Of a stretch of DNA of 64,000 nt, positions 41,634 through 52,699 are shown one piece after another. The translations under genes and the position numbers were made by a program. Numbering within the stretch: position 1 is the first letter of the stretch; each line of letters begins with the position of its first letter. The DNA comes from Taudactylus pleione (taxonomy: Eukaryota > Chordata > Amphibia > Anura > Myobatrachidae): positions 729,001-793,000 of the forward strand of contig JAUIMM010000637.1 in assembly GCA_031769625.1 (NCBI GenBank), given 5' to 3'. Below the pieces are notes generated by a model that was not told the origin of the DNA, did not search any database, and saw only the letters and a list, made by a program, of their open reading frames with translations.

Positions 41634-42182
41634 GGCCCTGATTCAGAGCCGGACGCTCTGACAGAGCGCTCGCTCTGAATCAGGGACGTCCTTCTTATTT
41701 TCAGAGCGGCCTCCGGGCCGCTCGCATAGCTGTGGGTTACCACCCACAGCTATAGCGAGTGGCCAGGGAGATGGTCACGATGGTCAAGACCATCGCGACC
41801 ATCGGGCTTGCGACGAGACCCTTGTGGTAGGGTCTTGTTTCCGCAAGCCCCAGAGTGCTATCGGCTCTAACAGAGCCGGAATCTCTCCCACTGACATCAC
41901 TTGTGATGTCAGTGGGGCCGGCCCCAGATGGTAGGTGTTCCCATGGGAACGCCTCCGTCTGGGCAGCCACGCCCCCGGCCCGCCCACCAAAGGGGCGTGC
42001 TGTCACTCAACATCGACAGCATGCCCCCTTTGGTATGAGACCCGGAGCGACGGATTGCCTGTCGCTATCCGGGTCTCGCTCACGAGCATGACGGAGCCGG
42101 TTCCGTCGTGCGCATGCACACTGGGCCACCATCGACCCGCTTGCGAGCGCATAGCGCTCGCTCGCGAGTCTGAATCAGGCCC
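41634..42182 (+). mobile_element. MITE, CCTGATTCAGAGC family B (copy 1)
   Basis: GGCCCTGATTCAGAGC on the left, GAATCAGGCCC on the right, TCT on both sides (41631-41633 and 42183-42185). 549 bp, non-coding, with an internal palindrome around the ACGAGACCCTTGTGGTAGGG segment. Related copies: 46345-46867 in the same orientation and 63598-64000 reversed. Confidence 0.87.
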
Positions 42183-42367
42183 TCTGTTCATATCACTGGT
42201 ATATTTTTTGGCATTTATAAAGCATTTTACCATCCTCATATTGATGGGGTAATTTTAAACGGTTAAATTATTGGTCTATTTCAGCACTTTAGTAGCACAT
42301 TTTTGCACACACTGCACTTTTTTCACAAAGCACTTTACATCTACACTTTGCTACAAGACTTATGCAC

Positions 42368-42414
<47 letters not shown>
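42368..42414. repeat. TA microsatellite, left of the Tc1 element
   Basis: TA run immediately before the Tc1 element, continued on its right at 44065-44105. The insertion into a TA array explains this symmetry. Confidence 0.9.
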
Positions 42415-42417
<3 letters not shown>

Positions 42418-44064
42418 TCAGGTGCATAAATATTGGGACATTGACAGAATTTTCATATTTTGGCCTCTATTCACCACCACAATGGCTTTGAAATGAAACA
42501 AACAAGATGTGCTTTAACTGCAGACTTTCAGATTTAATTTGAGGGTAATTACATCCAAATCAGGTGAACGGTGTAGGAATTACAACGGTTTCTATATGTG
42601 CCTCCCACTTTTTAAGGGGCCAAAAGTAATGGGACAAACTAAGCAATCCTAAATCTAACTTTCATTTTTTAATACTTTGTTGCAAATCCTTTGCAGGCAA
42701 TTACAGCCTGAAGTCTGGAACGCATAGACATCACCAGACGCTGGGTTTTCATCCCTGGTGATGCTCTGCCAGGCCTCTACTGCAAATGTCTTCAGTTCCT
42801 GCTTGTTCTTGGGGCATTTTCCCTTCAGTTTTGTCTTCATCAAGTGAAATGCATGCTCAATCGGATTCAGGTCTGGGGATTGACTTGGCCATTGCATAAC
42901 ATTCCACTTTTTAGCCTTATAAAACTCTTTGGTTGCTTTTGCAGTATGCTTCGGGTCATTGTCCATCTGCACTATGAAGCGCCGTCCAATGAGTTCTGAA
43001 GCATTTGACTATATATGAGCATATAATATTGCCCGAAACACTTCAGAATTCATTCTACTGCTTTTGTCAGCAGTCACATCATCAATAAATACAAGGGAAC
43101 CAGTTCCATTGGCAGCCATACATGCCCACGCCATGACACTACCACCACCATGCTTCACTGATGAGGTGGTATGTTTTGAATCATGAGCAGTTCCTTTCCT
43201 TCTCCATACTCTTCTCTTCCCATCACTCTGGTACAAGTTGATCTGTGTCTCATCTGTCCATAGGATGTTGTTCCAGAACTGTAATGGCTTTTTTAGATGT
43301 TGTTTGGCAAACTCTAATCTGGTCTTCCTGGTTTTGTGGCTCACCAATGGTTTACATCTTGTGGTGAACCCTCTATATTCACTCTTGTGAAGTCTTCTCT
43401 TGATTGTTGACTTTGACACATATACACCTACCTCCTGGAGAGTGTTCTTGATTTTGCCAACTGTTGTGAAGGGGTTTTTCTTCACCAGGGAAATAATTCT
43501 TCTGTCATCCACCACAGTTGTTTTCTGTGGTCTTCCGGGTCTTTTGGTGTTGTTGAGCTCTCCGGTGCATTCTTTCTTTTTTAAGAATGTTCCAAACAGT
43601 TGATTTGGCCACACCTAATGTTTTTGCTATCTCTCTGATGGGTTTATTTTGATTTTTCAGCCTAATGATGGCTTGCTTCACTGATAGTGACAGGTCTTTG
43701 GATTTCATATTAAGAGTCGACAGCAAATGATTCCAAATGCAAATGTCACACCTAGAATCAACTCCAGACCTTTTACCTGCTTAATTGATAATGAAATAAC
43801 GAGGGAATAGCCCACACCTGTCCATGAAATAGCTTTTGAGTTGATAGTCCCATTACTTTAGCCCCTTAAAAAGTGGGAGGCACATATAGAAACCATTGTA
43901 ATTCCTACACCGTTCACCTGATTTGGATGTAATTACCCTCAAATTAAATCTGAAAGTCTACAGTTAAAGCACATCTTGTTTGTTTCATTTCAAAGCCATT
44001 GTGGTGGTGAATAGAGCCCAAAATATGAAAATTCTGTCAGTCCCAATATTTATGCACCTGACTG
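42415..44064 (-). mobile_element. Tc1/mariner element, full length, about 217-bp inverted ends
   Basis: Ends CAGTCAGGTGCATAAATATT and its reverse complement at 44045-44064, with TA at both sides (42413-42414 and 44065-44066). The terminal inverted repeats extend about 217 bp, to roughly 42630 and 43850. 1650 bp, with one transposase gene on the minus strand. Structure complete, gene broken. Confidence 0.93.
42655..43726 (-). pseudogene. Tc1-type transposase, one frameshift and one stop
   Basis: The minus-strand frame starts at 43726 with a helix-turn-helix region (DLSLSVKQAIIRLKNQN, then [18 protein letters not shown]). A frameshift in the A-rich stretch near 43580 moves it into the frame of 43614-43009. 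This holds the second HTH, the GRPQKT hook and catalytic D in ILWTDETQ. An in-frame TAG at 43006-43008 interrupts it. The same frame resumes with DNDPKHTA and SPDLNPIEHAF, the second D and the D/E residue. Length about 357 codons, near the usual ~340. Two lesions, otherwise well kept. Confidence 0.92.
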
Positions 44065-44066
44065 TA

Positions 44067-44105
<39 letters not shown>
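44065..44105. repeat. TA microsatellite, right of the Tc1 element
   Basis: TATATTTATATATA run directly after the element; a further TA run lies at 44212-44244. Confidence 0.88.
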
Positions 44106-44108
<3 letters not shown>

Positions 44109-44206
44109 CACTACTGCACTTCATTCTTGATCCAGTGGGTTATAAAACGCCATTATACATAAGACACGCTAGTCGCTTGAGCCAGTTTCACTTATCACAG
44201 TATATA

Positions 44207-44252
<46 letters not shown>

Positions 44253-44280
44253 GAAAAGAGTATTTAATCCATCATAACCA

Positions 44281-44700
44281 ACAATAAAAACTGACATCCA
44301 ATAATAAAGTGCATATCCATATAAAAGTCAAGGCATGTGGGGAGAATAGTAGTTTAGAAAAAATATAGCATCTTAGATAAGCAAAAAATATAGCATCTTA
44401 GATAAATCACTGTATCCATGTGATAATAGTGTATAGATACTCATTAGAAATCATCCATCCCCAGCATGTAGTGCCCGACAGCTGTTAAAGTGACACCTTC
44501 ATTATGAGCAGCAAATACAACCCCCAACACCCATAATAAATACCTGCATAATCATAAATCAAATACACACACCTGTGCTGAGAATGTGTGCCAGACGCTG
44601 ACATGGATCCCCGAAGCTGTCAAGACCGGAAGTCTCAACAAGCACTCTGGTCCCAAGAACCACACATGCTACAGCAGTATGCACGGGATGACGTTCCAAA
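44281..44700 (-). repeat. 3' pseudo-LTR of Penelope element 5 (inverted)
   Basis: Reverse complement of the right pseudo-LTR. It also encodes, on the plus strand, the start of the element protein (CQDRKSQQALWSQEPH). The hammerhead-like segment corresponding to 48613-48643 is here missing 8 bases, including the GAAAC box. Confidence 0.8.
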
Positions 44701-46344
44701 AACGGAACCTGTCATCGGTCGCCAGGGCAACAGTCGACGCAGGTCAGGGTACAAGCACAGGAAGTGAAGCTCTGGGACCAGAGCCAGTCACCCATTGCCA
44801 TGACAACCAGACCTACGTAAATAAAATGACCAGCATCAATAAAAATACAATAAAGTGTCGCTCCAACATACAGAGTCTAACACTCGTTTCTCCCCCGCTG
44901 TAGAATACAGTGTGCTAATATTTAACAATTTCAGCAGCACATGTATAGTGTGAGTATACAATACTATATGCAGGTAAGTAATATATACATATATGCAGAT
45001 ACTACACAGACTGTAGTTATATAACTTAGAGAAGATAAGCGACATATATTCACACATATGTAATAGACTAACATAAAAAAAGGATCATATCTACAAAAAA
45101 CAGCCTAGATTTAGAGCTTCATTAAGTCCATTAGGTGTAATGGAGTTTAGACGATTTATCCACATACATTCACGTTGCAAAAGTAATTTATCTCGGTTCC
45201 CAACTCTCTCAGAGGGGGAACATGATCTATAGGGAGGAATAGAAAGTCCCTCATTGTGTGTTTCAGAAGGAAAAAATGTCTGACAACTGGAGGCATATTA
45301 GAGTCCACCTGTGACATAGCCTTTTTGATGGAGGAGCGATGAAGAGCAATCCTCTCCTTAAGGTGTCTAATAGTCTTGCCCACATAGAGAAGTTGACAAG
45401 GACATATAATGAGATGAATCATATAACGACTGTCACAATCCAAATGAAATCTAATGTCATACTTGATCTTAGTGATAGGGTTCACAAAAAAGGTGCCAAT
45501 ATTGAGGAATTGGCAGTTGATACAGCCCTGGCATCTAAAGACACCGTTTTTCGGAATCAGCCATGTACCTCTATTCTTCAAGTTAGGGCCAAGATCTGAT
45601 TTTGCAACAATATCTTTAATGTTGCTACTCTGTAACTAAAAAGTGGTGCTTTTTGACAAAATTGTCCAATATTTTCATCTCATTGCAAGATGTGCCAATG
45701 TTTGTTAACAACTTTACGGATATGCTTGGATGCAATTGAATAGGTAGATGTAAATACCAAACGGTCCAATTGTTGGTTGCAATCCTTTTTAACAAGTGCT
45801 TGTGTCTGGGTCAAATTAAGGCAATATGTAATAGCCTCCTGTATCTCTCCCGCTGGATATCCTCTATTCTATCACTCATCTCTCGAAGTGCTTCAGCTAA
45901 TTCAGAACCTTTATACGTGATCCGTACAACACAAAGCAGTTGCGACAGAGGGAGCCCTTGTTTGAGGGGCATAGGATGAAAGCTATTGACTTCCAATAGA
46001 GTATTCTTGTTAGTGGATTTTCTAAATAACTTAGTAGATAAAGTTTCGCCATTCTTATATACACAGACATCTAAATAGTTAATAGGTTCACTTTGGCATA
46101 CAGTGAAAGTACTAACAGTAGTATTCAAAGAGTTAAGTTCATCAATAAATTGAGTAAGAGCACCAACTCCTCCTGTCCACACCATAAAGAGGTCATCTAT
46201 GTAACTTACATATAAATGTATAAAATGGGAAAAATTAGTGTTCTCCATAATATGTTGTTTTTCATACATATGCATAAACAAGTTGGCAAAGGATGGGGCC
46301 ATATTTGACCCCATCGCTATGCCCCATAATTGTAAGAAGAATGA

Positions 46345-46867
46345 AGCCCTGATTCAGAGCCGGATGCTCTTTCAGTGCGCTCGCTCTGAATCAGGGCGGC
46401 ATTTTTTTTTGTGCAGGCCTCCTGGCCGCTCGCTAAGTTGTGGGTGACCACCCACAGCTTTTGCGAGCGGTCAGGTGATGGTCGTGATGGTTGCGACCAT
46501 CGGGCTTGCGACGAGACCCTTATGGTAGGGTCTCGTCCATCGCAAGCCCCAGTGGACTTCTTGCTCTAATAGAGCAGGAAGTCCACCTACTGACATCACT
46601 AGTTATGTCAGTAGGGCCGTCCACAAACAGAAGGCATTCCCTCGAGAACGCCTACGTCTGCCCAGCCACCCCCCCTGCCCGCCTCCAAAACGGGGCGAGC
46701 TGTCAATCACAATCGACAGCCGCCCCATTTTGATGTGAGACCCATAGTGACACCCGTTGCTGGCCAGATCTCGCGCATGCACATGCCGGAGGTGGCGCAT
46801 GCGCAGGAGGTAAACATCGACCCGCTTGCGAGCGCATAGCGCTTGCGAGCGGGTCTGAATCAGCCCC
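46345..46867 (+). mobile_element. MITE, CCTGATTCAGAGC family B (copy 2), nested in Penelope element 5
   Basis: GCCCTGATTCAGAGC on the left, GTCTGAATCAGCCCC on the right, TGA on both sides (46342-46344 and 46868-46870). The RT reading frame resumes across it, which confirms the borders. 523 bp. Confidence 0.9.
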
Positions 46868-47581
46868 TGAGTTCTCAAAGATGAAATAATTTTTATGTAG
46901 TAAGTAACAATAGATATTCAATGTTAGGACCTTTATAGTGTGAACTATGAGAAAGGAGGCTCCGTAAAGCACTCAAACCATCAATATGGCTGATATTAGT
47001 GTAGAGACTAGTGATGTCAAGAGTAACAAGTAGACTGGATTCAGGAAAGGTCCAATAGTTTTTAGTTTATTAATAAAATCAGTTGTATCTCTTAAATAAT
47101 AGCACGTATTTTGGATGACCGGCTGTAACCAAAAATCAATAAACTGAGAAATAGGTTGACACAGGGAACCACACGAGGATATTATAGGCCTACCTGGAGG
47201 GTTATGTAACGTTTTGTGAACTTTAGGTAGAATATAAATCACGGGGACTCTAGGATGAGATTGTGTTAGGAATAGAGAAGTTGATTTGTCTATATAGTTG
47301 TTGGATAGACCTAGAGTAATCACACCATCGATCTCTTTTTTATATACATAAGTCGGGTCATATGTTAGTAACCTGTAACAATCACCATCTGAGAGCTGTC
47401 TTTCAATCTCAGATACATAATCGGACCTATTTAATAAGACAATGCCACCTCCCTTATCAGAGGGGCGAATCACGACATCAGAATTATCCCTCAGAGCATT
47501 CAGAGCAAGATTCTCTTCTTTAGACAAATTGGAATATGAGATTATCTGTTTCTCCATAAAAGGAAGAGTATCACGTTTCAC

Positions 47582-48118
47582 CAGGGCAGGATTAAGGCTT
47601 GTGGGGGCCCCAGGGCAACTAAATTATGGGGGCCCCCTCCAAGTCACATGGTGTCTGTGCTACTAATCTCTCCCTCTTCCCCCCTCCGCAAGCAACACGG
47701 CGTCTGCTACTGATCTCTCTCCCCCACCGCAAGCCACACAGCGTCTGTGTTTACTAATCTTCCCCCCCCCACAAGCAACACGGCATCTGTGCTGCTAATC
47801 TCTCCCCCCCTCAGCCTGTGACTACGTCTGGTCCCGCACCCCCCAGCACCATAAGGCTGGCAGACCGGGCAGAGCTGCTCCTGGGTTCCCTCCTCAGCTT
47901 CACGGACATGTGTCACATGATGCTGATAAGGGGAATCGGGAGCTGCTCAGAGTCATACAATAGAATAGCCATGGCTTCTAAGCCCGGCCCCCATTCGGGA
48001 ACAGGATCCGCTGGACACCTGTTCTCGGCAGGGTCACATCGATCCTGTGTGGGGGCCCATCTATGTGTGGGGGCCCAGGGACAACCGCCCCTGTCGCCCC
48101 CCCCTTAATCCGGCCCTG
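47582..48118. mobile_element. hAT-type MITE, nested in Penelope element 5
   Basis: CAGGGCAGGATTAAGG on the left, CTTAATCCGGCCCTG on the right, with an exact 8-bp duplication CGTTTCAC (47574-47581 and 48119-48126). 537 bp. The interior has about four degenerate 41-49-bp units carrying CAAGCAACACGGCGTCTG. Removing it restores frame continuity of the host element's N-terminal region. Confidence 0.93.
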
Positions 48119-48429
48119 CGTTTCACCAATTTAATGAAAGTCTCAATAGATGAATTGAGTCCAGGAGGATCAAATGTACTTTTAGGCTTAAATTTAACAC
48201 TTCCCACAGAGGTAGAGGGATGTCTAACAAAACAATCCTTTAATTTCAATAAGTGGTGAAAACAGTACAGTTCTACTCCATAGTCACAAGTAGTCTGTTT
48301 AAAGGTCCTAACAAAGGACAATCCTTTGGAGAAGGTGGACAACTCATGATCTGTTTGTATATAGGGGGATAGGTTAAAAATCACAACCTCCTCCTGCCTC
48401 TTTGGCTCGGAACCTTTGTTTGGAACGTC

Positions 48430-48835
48430 ATCCCATGCATACTGCTGTAGCACGTGTGGTTCTTGGGACCAGAGCGCTTGTTGAGACTTCCGGTCTTGAC
48501 GGCTCCAGGGATTCATGTCAGCGTCCGGCACACATTCTCAGCACAGGTGTGTGTATTTGTTATATGATTATGCAGGTATTTATTATGGGTGTTGGGGGTT
48601 GTGTTTGCTGCTCATAATGAAGGTGTCACTTTAACACCGAAACAGCTGTCGGGCACTACATGCTGGGGATGGATTTATGATGAGTATCTATACGCTATTA
48701 TCACATGGATACAGTGACTTATCTAAGATGCTATATTTTTTCTAAACTACTATTCTCCTCACATGCCCTGACTTTTATATGGATATTCACTTTATTATTG
48801 GATGGCAGTTTTTATTGTTGGTCATGATGGATTAA
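48430..48835 (+). repeat. 5' pseudo-LTR of Penelope element 5 (inverted relative to the 3' one)
   Basis: Mirror of 44281-44700. Encodes the N-terminus of the element protein on the minus strand and keeps the full hammerhead-like segment on the plus strand. Confidence 0.8.
48613..48643 (+). ncRNA. Hammerhead-like core in Penelope element 5
   Basis: ATAATGA, stem II GGTGT/ACACC (fully paired) and GAAAC occur in order. Box I differs from CTGATGA at three of seven positions. It lies on the strand opposite to the element gene. Confidence 0.4.
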
Positions 48836-48840
48836 ATACT

Positions 48841-50030
48841 GTTTTTTGCATTCAAAAGTAGGATGTTGCCGGCTCTTGTTTCCCCACATAGCAACCTTTT
48901 ATGTGCTGTGCACTCTGCTGTGTAACTATATTGTAGTGTGTGATTCTGGTCTCATGGGATATACATATATATATATATATATACATATACAGGTATAAAA
49001 CACACACATTCACACAGATAAGTACATATCTATATGTCAATTACAATAGATATGTGTTTGAGGAAACTGCCATTGGCTTTACACGTTACAATCTGGTTAC
49101 CTTATAATGCTATCTGCACACAACTATAGGAAAAATGTCTCCATTACGTAGGACAGATCTATTGACATTTGAAGCCTGTGAGGCATTCTGAGTTATGTCT
49201 CACAGAAGAAAACTAAAAGCTCTCTCTTTGTGACTGGGTTCCTTGGCATGGTGATTCAGCGCTGTTGCATAAAACATGTGGTGAAACATTTGCTTTTTAT
49301 TATTATTTTGTCATTGGGGGGAAATGAAGGAAGCCCTTCTTAAAAGGTTAGTAGAACAGTTCTATACACATTATAGCCAGAGGACAACACAATGTCTTCT
49401 AATAACCAATCGATGGCTCACAGACAGTAAGAATGCCTGTAACTGTGACATTTCAGCTTACCACTTGCATAACATGAGATTATTGCTGTTGATGGCTGAA
49501 ATAGAAGCAGTATTGTTAGGAAATGGAAAACATATGGTAAATGAAGAAATGGAATACCATATACTGTAAGTCTATATTGCTTTTGTTACTGTACAGGCTA
49601 TTTCTAGATGTTTGGGAAATCCATTTCTGTTTTCACAAACCAACCCCCCCCCACCTCTGTTCCCTGTTCTCATGGCCACACACCCACCGCCCCTCCGGAG
49701 GTGGGCAGGGTAGACTTTATGACATCATCTGCAGGAGAACTACGTTAAATTTGGGAGTCTCCCAGACATTCCAGGAGCATAGTAGGGTCCAATTTCCACT
49801 CACTTTATAAATATATATTTTCCTCTTTCTTCTAAAGTACTCCTGAGGATGGGCTGGAATCTGATTGGATGCGGCAGCATCCTGTGTGCGCCTTTTGCCG
49901 TCTGCGACTTTATGCTAATACCGCTACAAGCCCTTCCCTGGTGTATATTCAAGTGTATGGATGTGAAAGGACTGAGACTCCCACTTTGAGCATCCCCAGG
50001 CGCTGCAATCATGCTTAGGGCCTGATTTAG
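48841..50030. other. No gene recognised; TA microsatellite at 48960-48985
   Basis: Contains a TATACATATATATATA run and, at about 49756-49782, GGGAGTCTCCCAGACATTCC, which resembles the interior of the hAT MITE at 3993 and may be a fragment of a related element. Nothing else recognised. Confidence 0.35.
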
Positions 50031-50486
50031 CAAGGAACGCAGTCACGAATTTGCACGCACCCGGCCGATGTTTGCGTTCTGCGAATGCGTATGCATCACA
50101 GTGCGCGAACACAAACACTCCACTGTGATCGGGAGCACGCAGTCTCAACACACACTGATTGACAGAAAGTGACCATTGGTGGGTGATGACGGGGGGAGGT
50201 CAGTGAAATGCAGGCATTCCTGTCCGTTTGAACAGGGCGTTAATTAAGCCCCTGCGTCGGAAAACGCAGCTTGAGTACTACAGTAGATGCACACAGGAAG
50301 CGGCCCAAATTGTAAGTGAGGTCAGGTCAACCACTATTATGCTAATGGGTTCGATGGTTCTCGATGTTACCGATGTTTACGCATATAGCGTGGTATTGTG
50401 GATGTGAGTAAAGGTAAGGGGTTGGCTTTATGTAGTGCTGGGCGTCTGCATTTAGTGATGCAGCGGCTTTGCGATTGGGTTCGTTA
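50031..50486. mobile_element. MITE of the GGGCCTGATT group, left part, split by the second hAT copy
   Basis: Starts TTAGGGCCTGATTTAGCAAG. The right part continues at 53668-53735 and ends near GTGCTGAATCCAGC. GATGTTACCGATGTTTACGC at about 50366 and the CATTAGCATATTTTC at 53671 match, in the same order, the fragment at 20131-20346, which lacks the hAT element. This gives an independent empty-site-like comparison. Confidence 0.6.
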
Positions 50487-51108
50487 TAGGGGTGTGCACC
50501 GGCCACTTTTCATGTGTTGTGTTTTGGTTTTGGATCTGGATCTTTCTTTGTGTTTTGGATCTGGATTGGTTTTGCCAAAACCACCCTTCGGTGTTTTGGG
50601 TTCTGAGTTTTGTGTTTTGGATCTGGATTTTTTTTAAAAAAAGCATAAAAACAGCTAAAATCATTTTTCTGCTCCTATGCTATTATTAACCTCAAAAACC
50701 TTAATTTCCACTCATTTCCAGTCTATTCTGAACACCTCACACCTCACAATAGTGTTTTTATGTCCAAAAGGTTGCACCGAGGTAGATGGATGACTATGCT
50801 AAGCGACACGAGTGGGCGGCACAAACACGTGGCCCATCTAGGAGTGACAGTGCAGTGGCAGACAGGATGGCAGTTTGAAAAACTAGGCCGCAAACAGTAC
50901 ATAATGCAAAGAAAAAAAAGAAGTGCAAGATGGAATTGTCCTAGGGCCCTCCCACCCACCCTTATGTTGTATAAACAGGACATGCACACTTTAACAAACC
51001 AATCATTTCAGCACCAGGGTCTGCCATACGACTGTGGCTGAAATGTTTGGTTCGTTTGTTCCCCCACAAAACAAGCTGGCAAATAATCTGTCCCTGCAGA
51101 AACTGGCT

Positions 51109-52693
51109 CTACGGAGGCAAGATGTCGTCCTCATCCTCCTCATTCACCGATTCCTCACCCTCTTCAGTATTGTGTACATCCTCAACCTCACAGAGTATTA
51201 ATTCGTCCCCGCTGGAATCCACCACCACAGGTCCCTCTGTACGTTCTGGACGCTGGTCTCCCTGGAAGAGTTGATAATTCATTTTTATGAACATCATCTT
51301 CTCCACATTTTGTGGAAGCAACCTCCTGCACCTTTCGCTGACAAGGTTCCCGGCTGCACTAAACACTCTTTCGGAGTACACACTGGAGGGGGGGCAACTC
51401 AGGTAAAATAGGGCCAGTTTGTACAGGGAACTCCAAATTGCCTCTTTTTCCTGCCAGTACAGGTACAGACTGTCTGACATGCCTACTTGGATGCTGTCAC
51501 CGATATAATCCTTTAACAGACAGACGCACGCTTGTCGCTGCTGCTTTGAGGATGCAGGTGCGGCTACTGCGCATACATTTCACAAAGACAGAAAAAAAAG
51601 AAGAATATTTTATTTTTTGTGGAGCGCACTTTGGGGGTTACACCACCCTTTAACAGACAGACGCACACTTGTCGCTGCTGCTTTGAGGATGCAGGTGCGG
51701 CTACTGCCCACACATTTCACAAAGACAGAAAAAAAAGAATTTTTTATTTTGTTTGGAGTGCACTTTGGGGGTTACAGCACCCTTTAATGGACAAGCCAGC
51801 TGGCCCTTTACTTATGACAGAGGCGCACGCAGTCGCTGAATGGCAAAAGTGGGCAGAAATTTTTCGGGCCACCCAAAGCGTCTCCTGCACGCCCCTATCG
51901 CTTTACAGAAAATTCTGCACCACCAAGTTTATTGTGTGAGCAAAACATGGGACATGCTGGAATTTGCCTAGATGTAATGCCCGCACAATATTGGTGGCGT
52001 TGTCAGATATCACAAATTCCCAGGAGAGTCTAAGTGGGGTAAGCCACTGGGCGATGATTTCCCTCAGTTTCTCTAAGAGGTTGTCGGCGGTGTGCCTCTT
52101 ACTGAAACCGGTGATACACAGCGTAGCCTGCCTTGGAACGAGCTGGCGTTTCTGAGATGCTGCTACTGGTGAAGCTGCTGTTGTTGCTGCGTAAGGTGAT
52201 ACATTTACCCAGTGGGCTGTCACAGTCATATAGTCCTTAACCTGCCCTGTTCCACTTGTCCACATGTCCGTGGTTAAGTGGACATTGGGTACAACCGCAT
52301 TTTTCAGGACACTGAGGACACTTTTTCTGACGTTTCTGTACAGTCTCGGTATCGCCTGCCTATTGAAGTGGAATCTAGACGGGATTTGGAACTGGGGACA
52401 CACTACCTCCATCAGTTGTCTAAATCCCACTGCACTATTGGCGGATACCGGACGCACGTCTAACACCAACATAGCAGTCAAGGCCTCAGTTATACGTTTT
52501 GCTTGAGGATAACTGCTGTCGTACTTCATCCTCCTCGCCAAGGACTGTTGGAGGGTCAATTGTTTAGTAAAAGTAGTGGTGTTCCTGCTTCCTGGGATGA
52601 TGAACAACTCCCAGCAGCAGCAACAGCACTAGGAGGAAGTGGTTCTTGATCTTTCCCTATTTTATTTTTATCAGAGAAAGTTTGGTCCTCCAT
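51109..52693 (-). pseudogene. hAT transposase remnant with an array segment inserted
   Basis: Starts at the homologous ATG (minus strand, 52693) but after about 20 codons jumps, at a GCTGCTG-rich junction near 52630, to the Ala-rich linker. This loses the whole BED finger and about 1.06 kb. 52607-51903 then follows the intact protein through LTTDMWTS, VISDNATN and CFAHTINLVVQNFL. Near 51835 the frame runs from HSATAC-type coding into a repeat unit. Two diverged units follow, and coding resumes at about 51510 with the YIGDSIQ / SDSLYLYW region to the acidic C-terminus (51109). No functional protein is possible. Confidence 0.9.
51511..51832. repeat. Two 160-bp-family units inside the transposase remnant
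   Basis: Reverse-strand units starting CCTTTAACAGACAGACGC, with the A-run (GACAGAAAAAAAAG) and TTTGGGGGTTACA landmarks of the array. They are more diverged than any unit in the intact array. Their position within coding sequence is not seen in the intact copy. Confidence 0.85.
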
Positions 52694-52699
52694 TTATGT

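Larger units (their letters stand above)
41091..42410. other. AT-rich region interrupted by two MITEs
   Basis: The non-MITE parts (41091-41298, 41479-41633, 42186-42367) are AT-rich with GCACTTTAT/GCACTTTTT wording like Penelope 3' repeats, and GGATGAAACATGTTGGG at about 41100 resembles a decayed hammerhead second half. No coding content. A Penelope 3' remnant is possible, not shown. Confidence 0.35.
45156..48531 (-). pseudogene. Penelope-type RT and GIY-YIG endonuclease, split by two insertions
   Basis: Read from 48531 downward: an N-terminal part rich in basic residues (48531-48127) ending at KLVK. It resumes directly after the hAT MITE with RDTLPFMEKQ in the same frame (47581-46973): the RT fingers, with RPSDKGGGIVLLNRSDYV and ILPKVHK. 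A one-base frameshift near 47040 precedes the TSLYTNI-type box. After the second MITE come WGIAMGSNMAPSFANLF and the catalytic SYIDDLFMVW (46314-45811). The endonuclease part (45581-45156) has CQGCINC, MIHLIICPCQLLYVGKT and HLKERIALHRSSI. The region 45582-45810 contains at least one further break. Confidence 0.88.
44270..48840 (-). mobile_element. Penelope-like element 5, minus strand, with inverted terminal repeats and two nested MITEs
   Basis: Both ends carry the same ~430-bp sequence in opposite orientation (about 44281-44700 and 48430-48835). Between them a minus-strand RT and endonuclease gene is interrupted by a MITE (46345-46867) and a hAT MITE (47582-48118). Excluding those two insertions the element would be about 3.5 kb. 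Inverted pseudo-LTRs are a recognised Penelope arrangement. Confidence 0.85.

Noticed and set aside
48841..50030. Promoter or gene around the TA runs
   Set aside because: TA-rich microsatellite sequence mimics TATA boxes; there is no coding frame or splice structure nearby.
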